Shown: positions 17,607 to 26,798 of the stretch, one piece after another
How the letters are laid out: the number at the start of each line of letters is the position of its first letter
Numbering within the stretch: position 1 is the first letter of the stretch
From: Mucilaginibacter gotjawali
GTDB lineage: Bacteria; Bacteroidota; Bacteroidia; Sphingobacteriales; Sphingobacteriaceae
Direction of reading: 5' to 3'
NCBI RefSeq assembly: GCF_002355435.1
Contig: NZ_AP017313.1
Span: 1,736,001-1,800,000 of the forward strand
DNA: 64,000 bases
Notes under the pieces: model-generated
Seen by the model: only the letters and a program-made list of their open reading frames with translations
The model's database searches: none
What the model was told of the DNA's origin: nothing
Made by a program: the position numbers and the translations under genes

Positions 17607-17723
17607 GCCTCACCCCAAACCCCTCTCCAAAGAGAGGGACTTAAAAGCGAGGAATTATTGAGTTCATAATCAAGCCTCTCCTTCTTAAAAAGTACTCTCC
17701 TTTGGAGAGGATTTAGGTGAGGC
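17607..17723. repeat. Inverted-repeat element between hypB and hypC (MITE-like)
   Basis: The ends GCCTCACC and GGTGAGGC pair, and the homology extends inward for about 25 bases on each side with a few mismatches, including CCTCTCCAAAG/CTTTGGAGAGG. The 117-base unit has no coding capacity. Repeats with this kind of edge are common between genes in Bacteroidota and may be nonautonomous mobile elements; that is from general knowledge and not shown here. Confidence 0.6.
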
Positions 17724-17732
17724 TTTAGTTCT

Positions 17733-18548
17733 TTAAACCGCTTCCGGCTGCAGTACTTTTGATTTTAGCCAGTTATACCATAGCGGCAAACCTTCGCCGG
17801 TGGTGCAGCTCAGTTCAATGATCTCCAAATGGTGATTCACTTTTTTGGCATTGGCCTTTGCCTTTTCAATATCAAAAGGCACATAGGGCAGCAGGTCGGT
17901 TTTATTGATGATGCATAGGGTTGAGGAATGGAACATATCCGGGTATTTAAGCGGTTTGTCATCGCCTTCGGTTACACTGATGATTACTACCCTTTCTTTC
18001 TCACCCAGGTCAAACATTGCCGGGCATACCAGGTTGCCAACATTTTCAATAAATAAAACTGAATTGTCCTTTGGCTTCAGTCCCTGCATGGCATGCAATA
18101 TCATGTGTGCGTCAAGGTGGCATCCTTTGCCGGTGTTGATCTGGGTGACCCTGGTGCCGGTGGCGAAAATACGGTCGGCATCGTTATTGGTTTGCTGGTC
18201 GCCTTCAATTACAGCAAATTCAAGTTCCCCTTTCAAATCTTTCAATGTCCTTTCCAGTAAGGAGGTTTTTCCCGAGCCGGGCGAGCTTACCAGGTTAAGC
18301 GCCAGTATATTTTTCGCATCAAAATAGCCGCGGTTACGCTCGGCAAGCAGGTTGTTTTGGTACAATACATCCTGTTCCACATCAATGATCTTTTTTTCGT
18401 TGGCATGCGGATGGGCGTGTGTATGCCCATGATCATGCGGGTGAACATGATCATGCGGGTGGCTATGGTCATGGGTATGCGGTTGATCTTTATCAACCAG
18501 GTAAAAAGTAGTTTTGCCGTCGGAGCCGCAGCCGCATGTAGCGCACAT
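17733..18548 (-). CDS. hypB: Hydrogenase nickel-insertion GTPase HypB
   Basis: A 271-residue protein. The start MCATCGCGS carries a CxxCGC nickel site. Residues 24-48 are a His/Asp-rich stretch with 12 His, the nickel-storage type seen in HypB of rhizobia. The P-loop GSGKTS is at 91-96, followed by the G-domain motifs and INKTDLLPYV. HypB uses GTP to insert nickel into the large subunit together with HypA, encoded 36 bases upstream. Confidence 0.94.
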   Translation of the reverse strand: MCATCGCGSDGKTTFYLVDKDQPHTHDHSHPHDHVHPHDHGHTHAHPHANEKKIIDVEQDVLYQNNLLAERNRGYFDAKNILALNLVSSPGSGKTSLLERTLKDLKGELEFAVIEGDQQTNNDADRIFATGTRVTQINTGKGCHLDAHMILHAMQGLKPKDNSVLFIENVGNLVCPAMFDLGEKERVVIISVTEGDDKPLKYPDMFHSSTLCIINKTDLLPYVPFDIEKAKANAKKVNHHLEIIELSCTTGEGLPLWYNWLKSKVLQPEAV

Positions 18549-18584
18549 AATTTTAGTTTTTAATAGTTCAATACAATATTTATT

Positions 18585-18926
18585 TCACGAAACCAGCAGG
18601 GACCGTACCTTAAGTTCTTTCCCCTGTAATATCTCAATCAAATGCTCACCGCAAACCGGGCAGGCATCATAGTAATTTTTTATTTCGAATTCTGTATCAC
18701 AGTCAAGGCATTTAGCTTTTGCGGTAATACTATTTATCTTCCTCACCGTATCTTTCAGCATGGTACCTTGGATGGCCTGTGTCCAGGCAAATTCCATACT
18801 GTCCATGTCAATTCCGCTCATGGTGCCAATGTCCAGCTCAATCTCATCAATCGCAGCAGCTTCAGCAGCCCTGGCATGATCTTCAGCGATCTTTATGATA
18901 CCCATCACAATGGAAAGTTCATGCAT
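18585..18926 (-). CDS. hypA: Hydrogenase nickel metallochaperone HypA
   Basis: A 113-residue protein starting MHELSIVMG, where His2 is the nickel ligand. A zinc site is formed by Cys73, Cys76, Cys89 and Cys92 (CLDC and CPVC). It passes nickel to HypB and the hydrogenase large subunit. First gene of the minus-strand group, divergent from the hydrogenase structural genes. A predicted promoter and a CRP/FNR-like site lie in the shared upstream region. Confidence 0.94.
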   Translation of the reverse strand: MHELSIVMGIIKIAEDHARAAEAAAIDEIELDIGTMSGIDMDSMEFAWTQAIQGTMLKDTVRKINSITAKAKCLDCDTEFEIKNYYDACPVCGEHLIEILQGKELKVRSLLVS

Positions 18927-18971
18927 TGTTTTAATTTGATTTTTGATACAACCGCATCAATGTTTTTAACT

Positions 18972-18979
18972 CAAAATTA
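18972..18979 (-). promoter_or_regulatory. Predicted -7 element for hypABC
   Basis: TAATTTTG on the minus strand matches TAnnTTTG and lies 46 bases before the hypA ATG. No good TTTG is found at the usual distance, which fits an activator-dependent promoter. The CRP-like box would be centred near -43 from the resulting start. Confidence 0.4.
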
Positions 18980-19000
18980 TCGGGATGTATCGGATATGTA

Positions 19001-19016
19001 TGTGACAACGATCACT
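19001..19016. promoter_or_regulatory. CRP/FNR-family-like box in the divergent hydrogenase promoter
   Basis: TGTGA-CAACGA-TCACT matches the CRP-type consensus TGTGA-N6-TCACA in nine of ten positions. It sits in the only shared control region of hypA (minus) and the hydrogenase structural genes (plus). By the predicted -7 elements it would be near -43 for hypA and near -65 for the small-subunit gene, both typical activator positions. Confidence 0.5.
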
Positions 19017-19059
19017 TTTTAAAATGATATTGCTTATAAGTCTCTTAAAATCACCTAAG

Positions 19060-19067
19060 TAAATTTG
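19060..19067 (+). promoter_or_regulatory. Predicted -7 element for the hydrogenase operon
   Basis: TAAATTTG matches TAnnTTTG and is 56 bases before the small-subunit ATG. The upstream TTTG is missing at the standard spacing, again fitting an activated promoter. Confidence 0.45.
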
Positions 19068-19123
19068 GTAATTATTTAGCCATTCAGCCTGAATATTGCC
19101 AACCCATTTAAATCATTGCTATC

Positions 19124-20251
19124 ATGAATAATGAGATTATACCAAAGCAACCAACTTATTACGAGGAGGTGCAGCGAAAAGGGTATTCCCGCCGCGATTT
19201 TGTAAAATTTGTAAGTTTAATGACCGCATTTATCGGCCTGGAGCAGTCAGCCATAGGTAAGGTTGCCAAAGCGCTGGAGACCAAACCGAGGATGCCGGTG
19301 ATCTGGCTGCATTTCCAGGAGTGTACCTGTTGCAGCGAAAGCTTTATCCGTTCATCTCACCCCATCGTTGCGGATATCCTGCTTGATAAGATCTCGCTGG
19401 ATTACAGCGAAACACTGATGGCTGCATCCGGTACCCAGGCTGAAGCTGCGTTGAAAAACACCATGACCAAATACAAGGGCCAGTATATTTTGTGCGTTGA
19501 GGGTAGTGTACCGCTTGGTGCGGACGGAGTTTACTGTATGATAGGAGGTAAAACATCTCTTCAGATCTTACATGAAGTAGCAGAAGGCGCTGCGGCCATT
19601 ATTGCATGGGGCAGTTGCGCCAGCAATGGCTGTGTGCAATCGGCCAAACCAAATCCAACACAAGCAACACCAATTCATAAAATCATTACCAATAAACCCA
19701 TTATTAAGGTGCCCGGCTGCCCGCCAATCGGCGAAGTGATGGCAGGGGTTATCGTTCATTATTTAACTTTTGGCGTAATACCCGAGTTAGACAGGCTCGG
19801 CCGGCCAAAAGCATTTTACAACAAACGGGTACACGACACCTGTTACCGCCGTCCGTTTTATGATGCCGGTTTATTTGTGGAAAGCTTTGACGACGAGAAT
19901 GCCAAAAAAGGCTATTGTTTATACAAAATGGGTTGTAAAGGGCCAACAACCTATAATGCCTGCGCGGTTACCAAATGGAACGGCGGCACCAGCTTCCCTA
20001 TCCAGGCGGGGCACCCTTGTATTGGCTGCAGCGAAGCGAATTTTTGGGATAATGGCAGGTTATATGAAAGGGGATCTTCATTCGCCGGTTTTGGCATTGA
20101 AGCGGATGCCGATACTTTAGGTAAAGTTGCCCTGGGCGTAACCCTGGGTGCCGTGGCGGTTCATGCGGTAGCTACCAATTTTGGGAAGAGCAAAACTATC
20201 CACGAGCACCAGGCCGAAGGCAATGAAAGTGAACACGAATTGGAATCTTAA
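19124..20251 (+). CDS. hyaA: [NiFe]-hydrogenase small subunit, oxygen-tolerant type
   Basis: A 375-residue precursor with Tat signal SRRDFVKF (residues 22-29) and a C-terminal membrane anchor ([19 protein letters not shown]). Proximal-cluster cysteines are Cys67, 69, 70, 165, 170 and 199 ([17 protein letters not shown]). Six cysteines here, including the two extra at positions equivalent to E. coli Hyd-1 Cys19 and Cys120, are the hallmark of the [4Fe-3S] cluster of oxygen-tolerant group 1d enzymes. The distal and medial cluster motifs ([25 protein letters not shown]) are complete. The protein takes electrons from H2 to the cytochrome b encoded downstream. First gene of the plus-strand operon. 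Confidence 0.96.
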   Translation: MNNEIIPKQPTYYEEVQRKGYSRRDFVKFVSLMTAFIGLEQSAIGKVAKALETKPRMPVIWLHFQECTCCSESFIRSSHPIVADILLDKISLDYSETLMAASGTQAEAALKNTMTKYKGQYILCVEGSVPLGADGVYCMIGGKTSLQILHEVAEGAAAIIAWGSCASNGCVQSAKPNPTQATPIHKIITNKPIIKVPGCPPIGEVMAGVIVHYLTFGVIPELDRLGRPKAFYNKRVHDTCYRRPFYDAGLFVESFDDENAKKGYCLYKMGCKGPTTYNACAVTKWNGGTSFPIQAGHPCIGCSEANFWDNGRLYERGSSFAGFGIEADADTLGKVALGVTLGAVAVHAVATNFGKSKTIHEHQAEGNESEHELES

Positions 20252-20279
20252 TCAACGCACATCATAACAATAAAGAATC

Positions 20280-22004
20280 ATGAGTAAGAGAATTGTTGTT
20301 GACCCGATCACCAGGATTGAAGGTCACTTACGGATAGAAGCTGATATTGAAAACGGGAAAATAAAAGACGCTTACAGCAGCGGTACCATGGTGCGCCTGC
20401 TGGAAGAAATATTACAGGGCCGCGACCCGCGCGATGCCTGGGCCTTTGTAGGCAGGGTGTGCGGGGTATGTACCTCTATCCACTCCTTAACATCGGTACG
20501 GTGTGTGGAAGATGCACTGGATATTACCATTCCGCCAAATGCCGAACTGGTGCGAAATATCATGTTTTGCACCCAATATATCCATGACCACGTGGTACAT
20601 TTTTACCACCTGCATGCCATGGATTGGGTTGATGTGGTAAATGCACTAAAAGCTGATCCGAAAAAAACTTCGGAACTGGCACAAAGCATTTCGCACTGGC
20701 CAAAAAGCTCGCCTGGCTATTTCAGCGACATCCAAACCCGTATTAAAAAATTTGTAGCCAGTGGGCAGCTGGGTATTTTCTCCAATGGCTATTGGGGCCA
20801 CAAAGCCTACAAACTGCCGGCCGAAGTAAACCTCATCGGCCTGGCACATTACCTTGAAGCGCTTGAGTGGCAAAAGGAAATCGTAAAAGTACATGCCATT
20901 TTCGGCGGTAAAAACCCGCACCCTAACTATTTGGTAGGCGGTATGGCCTGCGCCATCAACCTTGATGATGTGAGCATGATCAATGCAGAGCGTTTGGCTT
21001 ATGTGGGCCAGTTATTACAGGATGGAAAAGATTTTGTTGAGCAGGTTTATATTCCTGATTTGATGGCCATTGCTTCGTTCTATAAGGATTGGGGCGCCAT
21101 TGGCGGCGGGTTGGGTAATTATTTGGTGTATGGCGATTTGCCAACCAATGGCTACCGCGATCCATCCGCCTATAAATTTCCGGGCGGCGCTATACTCAAT
21201 AAGGATGTAAGCAAAATTTATGATGTTGACTTGAGGAAAGATGACGAAGTGCAGGAATTTATTACCCACTCCTGGTATGAATACGCCGGGGGTGATGATA
21301 AAGGTTTGCACCCATGGAAAGGCGAAAGCAAGGTGAAATACAGCGGCCCGAAACCACCGTTTGACCACCTGGAAACTGATAAAAAATACAGTTATCTTAA
21401 AACACCAAGATGGAAAGGTCACGCCATGGAAGTGGGGCCTTTAGCCAGGGTGCTGGTTGGTTATGGACGCGGCAGACCTGAATTTAAAGAAGTGGTTGAC
21501 AAAGCGCTGAAAGATCTGAATGTTCCGATCACAGCACTGTTCTCCACGCTCGGCAGAACTGCCGCCCGCGGCCTTGAAAGCAGTTTGACCGCGCAATGGG
21601 GCCTCGACTTTTATAACCAGTTACTGGCCAATATCAAGGCAGGTGATACCCGCATGGCCGAAATGAGCAAGTTCGATCCGGCTACCTGGCCAAAATCAGC
21701 TTTCGGCGTTGCGCATACCGAAGCACCACGCGGCGCACTGGGCCACTGGATCAATATCCAGGACGAGAAGATCGCCAACTACCAGCTGGTGGTTCCAACA
21801 ACATGGAATGCGTCTCCACGGGACAGCAAAGGCGGCATGTCAGCTTATGAAGCAGCGCTGATAGATACCCCCGTTGCTGATGAAACGCAACCGCTTGAAA
21901 TATTAAGGACCATCCACAGTTTTGACCCGTGTATGGCCTGCAGCGTGCATTTGTACGACGAAGAAGGCAAAACAATCAATAGGGTAAGTGTATTGGGCGA
22001 TTAA
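20280..22004 (+). CDS. hyaB: [NiFe]-hydrogenase large subunit
   Basis: A 574-residue catalytic subunit. The N-terminal nickel ligands are in RVCGVCTSIH (Cys61, Cys64) and the C-terminal pair in DPCMACSVH (Cys551, Cys554). After His557 there are 17 residues, the peptide cut off by the maturation protease after nickel insertion. The protein has no signal of its own and rides through the Tat path with the small subunit. It oxidises H2 at the periplasmic face. It follows the small subunit by 28 bases. Confidence 0.96.
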   Translation: MSKRIVVDPITRIEGHLRIEADIENGKIKDAYSSGTMVRLLEEILQGRDPRDAWAFVGRVCGVCTSIHSLTSVRCVEDALDITIPPNAELVRNIMFCTQYIHDHVVHFYHLHAMDWVDVVNALKADPKKTSELAQSISHWPKSSPGYFSDIQTRIKKFVASGQLGIFSNGYWGHKAYKLPAEVNLIGLAHYLEALEWQKEIVKVHAIFGGKNPHPNYLVGGMACAINLDDVSMINAERLAYVGQLLQDGKDFVEQVYIPDLMAIASFYKDWGAIGGGLGNYLVYGDLPTNGYRDPSAYKFPGGAILNKDVSKIYDVDLRKDDEVQEFITHSWYEYAGGDDKGLHPWKGESKVKYSGPKPPFDHLETDKKYSYLKTPRWKGHAMEVGPLARVLVGYGRGRPEFKEVVDKALKDLNVPITALFSTLGRTAARGLESSLTAQWGLDFYNQLLANIKAGDTRMAEMSKFDPATWPKSAFGVAHTEAPRGALGHWINIQDEKIANYQLVVPTTWNASPRDSKGGMSAYEAALIDTPVADETQPLEILRTIHSFDPCMACSVHLYDEEGKTINRVSVLGD

Positions 22005-22019
22005 TAAAAAAACAATATT

Positions 22020-22766
22020 ATGGCAAACAAATATTTACATATCGCCCGCTTACGGAGGGTATATGTGTGGGAAATGCCGGTAAGGTTTTACCACTGGTTA
22101 AATGCGCTCGTTATTGTTGTTTTAATCATCACAGGCTTTTATATCTCCAACCCGCTTGGTCTGTTAAGCCATAACGATGCCTCGCACCAATATACAATGG
22201 GCTGGTTCAGGTACCTGCATTTTGCGGCTGCTTATATTTTCTTTTTTAACTTTTTATTCCGGCTGTACTGGGGCTTTGTGGGCAATAAATTTGCCAACTG
22301 GAAACAATTTATCCCTACATCAAGGCGATTTTTTAAGGAAATGTGGGCCGTATTTAAAATTGATATCCTGATGCTGAAAAAGAACGGCAAAGAGCAGGAC
22401 CATTTAAGCATCGGCCACAATGCGATGGCCGGGTTTATCTATTTCTTAACCTTCATTGCCTTTTTGGTACAGTGCTTAACCGGTTTTGGTTTATATGCCG
22501 GGATGTCATCCTGGTGGCTGCCAAAATTATTTGCCTGGGTTCCGGCCATGTTTGGCGGCGATATCCTTACGCGGCAAATCCACCACTGGTCTATGTGGTT
22601 CTTCATCCTCTTCGCGGTGATCCATGTTTACCTCGTCTTCTACCATGATTATGTCGAAGGCCGCGGCGAGATCAGCAGCATGGGCGGCGGCTTTAAATTT
22701 ATTGAAGAAGAAATGTTTGAAAAGAATGCACACCAAACACCAAACCCCGAAAAGAAAGCAAAATGA
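22020..22766 (+). CDS. hyaC: Hydrogenase b-type cytochrome subunit
   Basis: A 248-residue membrane protein with four to five helices. The start VWEMPVRFYHWLNALVIVV contains His25, a likely haem ligand, and further candidates are in RYLHFAAAY, IHHWSMWFF and IHVYLVFYHDYVEGRGE. This is the HyaC/HupC family, which anchors the hydrogenase and passes electrons to quinone. Encoded 15 bases after the large subunit; its end overlaps the protease start (ATGA). Confidence 0.93.
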   Translation: MANKYLHIARLRRVYVWEMPVRFYHWLNALVIVVLIITGFYISNPLGLLSHNDASHQYTMGWFRYLHFAAAYIFFFNFLFRLYWGFVGNKFANWKQFIPTSRRFFKEMWAVFKIDILMLKKNGKEQDHLSIGHNAMAGFIYFLTFIAFLVQCLTGFGLYAGMSSWWLPKLFAWVPAMFGGDILTRQIHHWSMWFFILFAVIHVYLVFYHDYVEGRGEISSMGGGFKFIEEEMFEKNAHQTPNPEKKAK

Positions 22767-23272
22767 AAAGATATAATGGTACATTGATACTCGGTATAGG
22801 GAATTACCTGATGGGTGATGAAGGCATTGGCGTGCATGTTGCCCGGGTGCTTGAGGAGGAGGAATTACCCGATGGAGTTGATGTGCTGGATGGCGGCACC
22901 GGCGGGTTTTACCTGCTGGAGTATTTCGAGTTATACAAACACGTTATTTTAGTTGATGCCACGCTGGATGGCAATGCCCCCGGCACCATCCGTTTAATAA
23001 AGCCCAGGTTTGCTGCCGATTTTCCGCCTGCCATGAGCACGCACGATATTGGTTTAAAAGACCTGGTAAGCGCCTTGCAGGTTTTGGGTAAAATGCCCGA
23101 AATTGACCTTTTTGTGGTAAGCATCGAGTCCGTACAGCAACAGGGCATCGAGCTTACCGCAAAAATTGCAAGCGTAGTGCCCGATATTATTAAAGAGATC
23201 AAATGCCTGCTCCATCTGAATGATGAGATCCTGGCAGAACCTCCATTTGGCAACCTGGTAAATATGCCCTAA
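22763..23272 (+). CDS. hyaD: Hydrogenase maturation protease HyaD family
   Basis: A 169-residue endopeptidase. LGIGNYLMGDEGIGVHV holds the first nickel-binding Glu/Asp, ILVDATLDG the second Asp, and STHDIGLKDL the His. It checks for nickel in the large subunit and removes the C-terminal peptide behind His557. It overlaps the cytochrome gene by four bases and hypF follows after one base, so the genes are tightly coupled. Confidence 0.92.
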   Translation: MKRYNGTLILGIGNYLMGDEGIGVHVARVLEEEELPDGVDVLDGGTGGFYLLEYFELYKHVILVDATLDGNAPGTIRLIKPRFAADFPPAMSTHDIGLKDLVSALQVLGKMPEIDLFVVSIESVQQQGIELTAKIASVVPDIIKEIKCLLHLNDEILAEPPFGNLVNMP

Positions 23273-23273
23273 C

Positions 23274-25640
23274 GTGGAAACCTATCATATCCATATCAAC
23301 GGCATAGTGCAGGGGGTTGGCTTCAGGCCGATGATTTATCATTTGGCAAAAAAACTGAACCTGAACGGATATGTGAAAAATGACAGTGATGGGGTAAATG
23401 TTATTTTTAATGCTTCGTATGATGAAGCGGATGCATTTTTTAAAAAAATAAAACTGGCTGCGCCTGAGAAATCAAAGATTATCTCGGCTAAACTTTTTAG
23501 CGTACCTGACCAAAATTATATTGATTTTACCATACTGGTTGAAGACAATAATGCCTGCGAAAAACAGGTGTTATTATCACCGGATATGGCCCTTTGCCCT
23601 GAATGCAGGGCTGAATTATACGATACCGGCAACCGCCGGTACCGTTATCCTTTTATTACCTGTACCCAATGCGGCCCGCGATATTCTATTTTAAAGGGCT
23701 TGCCTTATGAACGGCATACTACGTCAATGCAAAGTTTTACCATGTGCAATAACTGTAGTAATGAATACCATGATATCAGCGATCGGAGATTTTTTTCACA
23801 AACCAATTCATGCGCAGATTGCGGGATAAGTCTTAGTATTTACCGTGATATCTCCACGATCATTTCAAGCGATACAGAAGTTGTTTTGTCTCATATAAAA
23901 AAGGGGCTTCAACAGGGAAAAATTCTTGCTGTGAAGGGCATAGGCGGGTATTTACTACTTTGCGATGCCAATAATTCCAAAGCCATCTGTATCCTTCGAA
24001 CCCGGAAATACAGGCCATCCAAGCCATTTGCTATACTCTATCCGGGTATTAAAAGTGTTCAAAATAGTTTTGAATTAGATGAACAGGAAAAGGCTTTACT
24101 GGAAAGCCCGGCGGCGCCTATAGTTTTACTGGTTCCCAAACGCGGGGCATTTTATGAGATGGCTGTAAAAGACATTGCTCCGGGTTTAAAGCGCCTGGGG
24201 GTGATGATCCCCTATAATCCCCTGCTGGAGTTAATCTCAGCTGATTTTGGTGGACCATTGATCGCCACCAGCGCGAATATATCCGGCTCGCCGATTATTT
24301 ATAAAGATGACGACGCCCTTAACTATTTGTTTGATATTGCCGATTACGTGGTTAGCAACAACCGGGAGATCATCATCCCGCAGGATGACAGTGTGGTGCA
24401 GGTTTCCAAATATACGCACCAGCAAATCATTTTCAGGCGCTCAAGGGGGTACGCGCCATCTTTTTTGGATTATCAACCCAAAACCAAACAGTGCATCATG
24501 TCAACCGGTGCGTTTTTAAAAAGCTGTTTTGCCCTTGCCGTAAACGGGAATGTTTTTGTTAGCCAGTTTTTGGGCAGTGGCGAAAGTTTTGAATCGCAGC
24601 TGATGTACCGGCAAACCCTTGAACATTGGCTCGGTTTGTACGGGGTGAAACCGGAGGTTATTGTTGCCGATAGGCACCCTGGATATTTTTCTACTGAATA
24701 CGCGATTGAGCTGGCCGAAAAGTTTGATGCAGAAGTAAAACTGGTGCAGCACCACGAGGCTCATTTTGCGGCTGTACTCGCCGAAAATAAGCTCATTAAA
24801 AAAGAGGAACCAATTTTAGGGGTGATATGGGATGGCACAGGTTTGGGTACGGATAGAAATATATGGGGCGGCGAGTTTTTTAAATACGAACATAACCAGA
24901 TGGAGCGCGTTAACCATTTTGATTATTTCCCTACTGTTGCTGGTGACAAAACCGCGATGGAACCACGCATTGCAGCGCTATGTGCCATCAGCGAATCGGG
25001 CCATCAACCCTCCATCCTAAAAGAAAAATTCACCAATGCCGAATGGAATAATTACCATGCGCTGATCAGGCACGCTAACCTCTATACCTCATCGGCCGGC
25101 AGGATCTTCGATGCGGTCGCCTCCCTGGTGGGGATTTGCGACAAGCAGAGTTATGAAGGTGAAGCGGCGATGTACCTGCAAAGGGCGGCTGCAGTATATG
25201 TCATCGAAAATGGTTTCCACATGGACGAAACTTATATTAAAGAGTGGAAAGCAGCTGGACCCGTACCCACCACTACAATGATCCGCAATATTTTAGCGGA
25301 TATTGCCAGCGGAAAGTCTGCGAGCTATGTTGCTGCCAAGTTTCATTATACGCTTGTTTGTTTGATAGGAGTTTTAGCTGACAGGGCAAACACAAAACAT
25401 ATTTGTTTTAGCGGCGGCGTGTTTCAGAATGCGCTGCTGGTCGATTGGATAAAAACCGAATATGAAAATAAATATCAGCTGTATTTTCACATCAACCTGT
25501 CGCCCAATGATGAAAATATTTCTTTCGGGCAAATGGTGTATCATGACAATGGGATAAAAAGCAAACCCATCGACGGTACAGTTTCTAAAAGAAAAATAAA
25601 TAAAGAAGATATTAACGATTTGTACGATTTAGCGTTATGA
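23274..25640 (+). CDS. hypF: Carbamoyltransferase HypF
   Basis: A 788-residue protein with a GTG start. Domain order: acylphosphatase (GIVQGVGFRPMIYHLAKKL, residues 1-90), two zinc-finger pairs (CPECRAEL..CTQCGPRYS and CNNCSNEY..CADCG), a YrdC-like domain (PSKPFAILYP) and a Kae1-like carbamoyltransferase domain (VQHHEAHFAAVLAE, WDGTGLGTD, FSGGVFQNALL). It makes the carbamoyl group that becomes the CN ligands of the active-site iron, transferred to HypE. Complete length. Confidence 0.95.
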   Translation: METYHIHINGIVQGVGFRPMIYHLAKKLNLNGYVKNDSDGVNVIFNASYDEADAFFKKIKLAAPEKSKIISAKLFSVPDQNYIDFTILVEDNNACEKQVLLSPDMALCPECRAELYDTGNRRYRYPFITCTQCGPRYSILKGLPYERHTTSMQSFTMCNNCSNEYHDISDRRFFSQTNSCADCGISLSIYRDISTIISSDTEVVLSHIKKGLQQGKILAVKGIGGYLLLCDANNSKAICILRTRKYRPSKPFAILYPGIKSVQNSFELDEQEKALLESPAAPIVLLVPKRGAFYEMAVKDIAPGLKRLGVMIPYNPLLELISADFGGPLIATSANISGSPIIYKDDDALNYLFDIADYVVSNNREIIIPQDDSVVQVSKYTHQQIIFRRSRGYAPSFLDYQPKTKQCIMSTGAFLKSCFALAVNGNVFVSQFLGSGESFESQLMYRQTLEHWLGLYGVKPEVIVADRHPGYFSTEYAIELAEKFDAEVKLVQHHEAHFAAVLAENKLIKKEEPILGVIWDGTGLGTDRNIWGGEFFKYEHNQMERVNHFDYFPTVAGDKTAMEPRIAALCAISESGHQPSILKEKFTNAEWNNYHALIRHANLYTSSAGRIFDAVASLVGICDKQSYEGEAAMYLQRAAAVYVIENGFHMDETYIKEWKAAGPVPTTTMIRNILADIASGKSASYVAAKFHYTLVCLIGVLADRANTKHICFSGGVFQNALLVDWIKTEYENKYQLYFHINLSPNDENISFGQMVYHDNGIKSKPIDGTVSKRKINKEDINDLYDLAL

Positions 25641-26737
25641 AGTATTTATCAGAATTCCGCTCACCGGAAATTGTGGAGGCCTTGCTGAAAGAGATAAGGG
25701 AGACCGTAAAAGGAAACTGGAATATTATGGAAGTATGCGGCGGCCAAACGCATTCGCTGGTAAAAAACGGCATCCTGAATATGCTGCCGTCCAATATCCA
25801 AATGGTGCATGGGCCGGGCTGCCCGGTTTGTGTTACGCCGGTCAACCTGATCGATAAGGCGGTTCACCTGGCGGTAGCGCATAAGGTGATCCTGTGTTCG
25901 TATGGCGATATGATCCGCGTTCCCGGGAGCGGAATGAGCCTGCTGGAAGCAAAATCTAAGGGCGCTGATGTCCGCATTTTATATTCACCGCTCGAAGCCG
26001 TTAACATCGCTAAAGAAAATCCTGAACGCGAAGTTGTTTTTTTTGCTGTTGGATTTGAAACTACCGCGCCTGCCAATGCCCTCTCGGTTATCCAGGCGTA
26101 CCAATCCGGGGTAAAAAATTATTCTATCCTTACTTCGCACGTGTTGGTGCCACCCGCAATTGAAGCCATTATGAGCGACAAGGAGTGTGAAGTTGATGCC
26201 TTTTTAGGGGCCGGCCACGTATGTGCCATTATGGGTACGAGCGAATACTACCCGATAGTTGAAAAATATAAGATTCCTATCGTTATTACAGGTTTTGAGC
26301 CTGTAGATTTATTAGAAGGTATTTTGGCTGCCGTAAAGCAACTGGAAAAAGGCGAATATAAACTGGAAAATCAATATACCCGCATCGTTGAGGCAGCCGG
26401 AAATACCAGCGCCATTAAAGCCATTGACCAGGTATTTGAAGTTACCAACCGCGAATGGCGCGGTATCGGTGAAATAGCGGCCAGCGGCTACGGCGTAAAA
26501 GATGCCTTTAATGCTTATGATGCCATTAAAAAGTTTAAGTTTGATATGGCTGAATCGCATGAAGATCCAACTTGTATGTCAGGCGACATCATGAAAGGAA
26601 AGATCAAGCCGAACCAATGCCCCAACTTTGGCATAAAGTGTACCCCGGTGCAGCCCCTGGGTGCGCCGATGGTAAGCAGCGAGGGAGCCTGCGCGGCTTA
26701 TTATTATTTTAACATGGCGGTAGAGGAGGTCATTTAG
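25637..26737 (+). CDS. hypD: Hydrogenase assembly protein HypD
   Basis: A 366-residue protein with all family motifs: EVCGGQTHSLVKNG and GPGCPVCVTP near the N-terminus, GFETTAPANA in the middle, and a four-cysteine [4Fe-4S] region at the C-terminus (CMSGD, NQCPNFGIKC, GACAAYY). It overlaps hypF by four bases. It builds Fe(CN)2CO with HypC. Its stop codon region forms the first unit of a period-8 repeat. Confidence 0.95.
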   Translation: MKYLSEFRSPEIVEALLKEIRETVKGNWNIMEVCGGQTHSLVKNGILNMLPSNIQMVHGPGCPVCVTPVNLIDKAVHLAVAHKVILCSYGDMIRVPGSGMSLLEAKSKGADVRILYSPLEAVNIAKENPEREVVFFAVGFETTAPANALSVIQAYQSGVKNYSILTSHVLVPPAIEAIMSDKECEVDAFLGAGHVCAIMGTSEYYPIVEKYKIPIVITGFEPVDLLEGILAAVKQLEKGEYKLENQYTRIVEAAGNTSAIKAIDQVFEVTNREWRGIGEIAASGYGVKDAFNAYDAIKKFKFDMAESHEDPTCMSGDIMKGKIKPNQCPNFGIKCTPVQPLGAPMVSSEGACAAYYYFNMAVEEVI

Positions 26738-26797
26738 TCATTGGGTCATTAAGTCATTTAAAGTTTTTAATTTTATTCACTATTCACAACTCACCAA
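26729..26797 (+). repeat. Period-8 GTCATT repeat and period-7 TCAC repeat in the hypD-hypE gap
   Basis: Four GTCATTNN units occur at 8-base spacing from 26729 to 26760; the first includes the hypD stop codon. After an A/T-rich middle, TCACTAT, TCACAAC and TCACCAA follow at 7-base spacing (26777-26797). The two halves are not inverted copies of each other. Confidence 0.55.
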
Positions 26798-26798
26798 T

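Noticed and set aside
18357..18563. Plus-strand Met-rich frame opposite the start of hypB
   Set aside because: It is the antisense of the His-rich hypB segment; the Met-rich look comes from the CAT codons read backwards.
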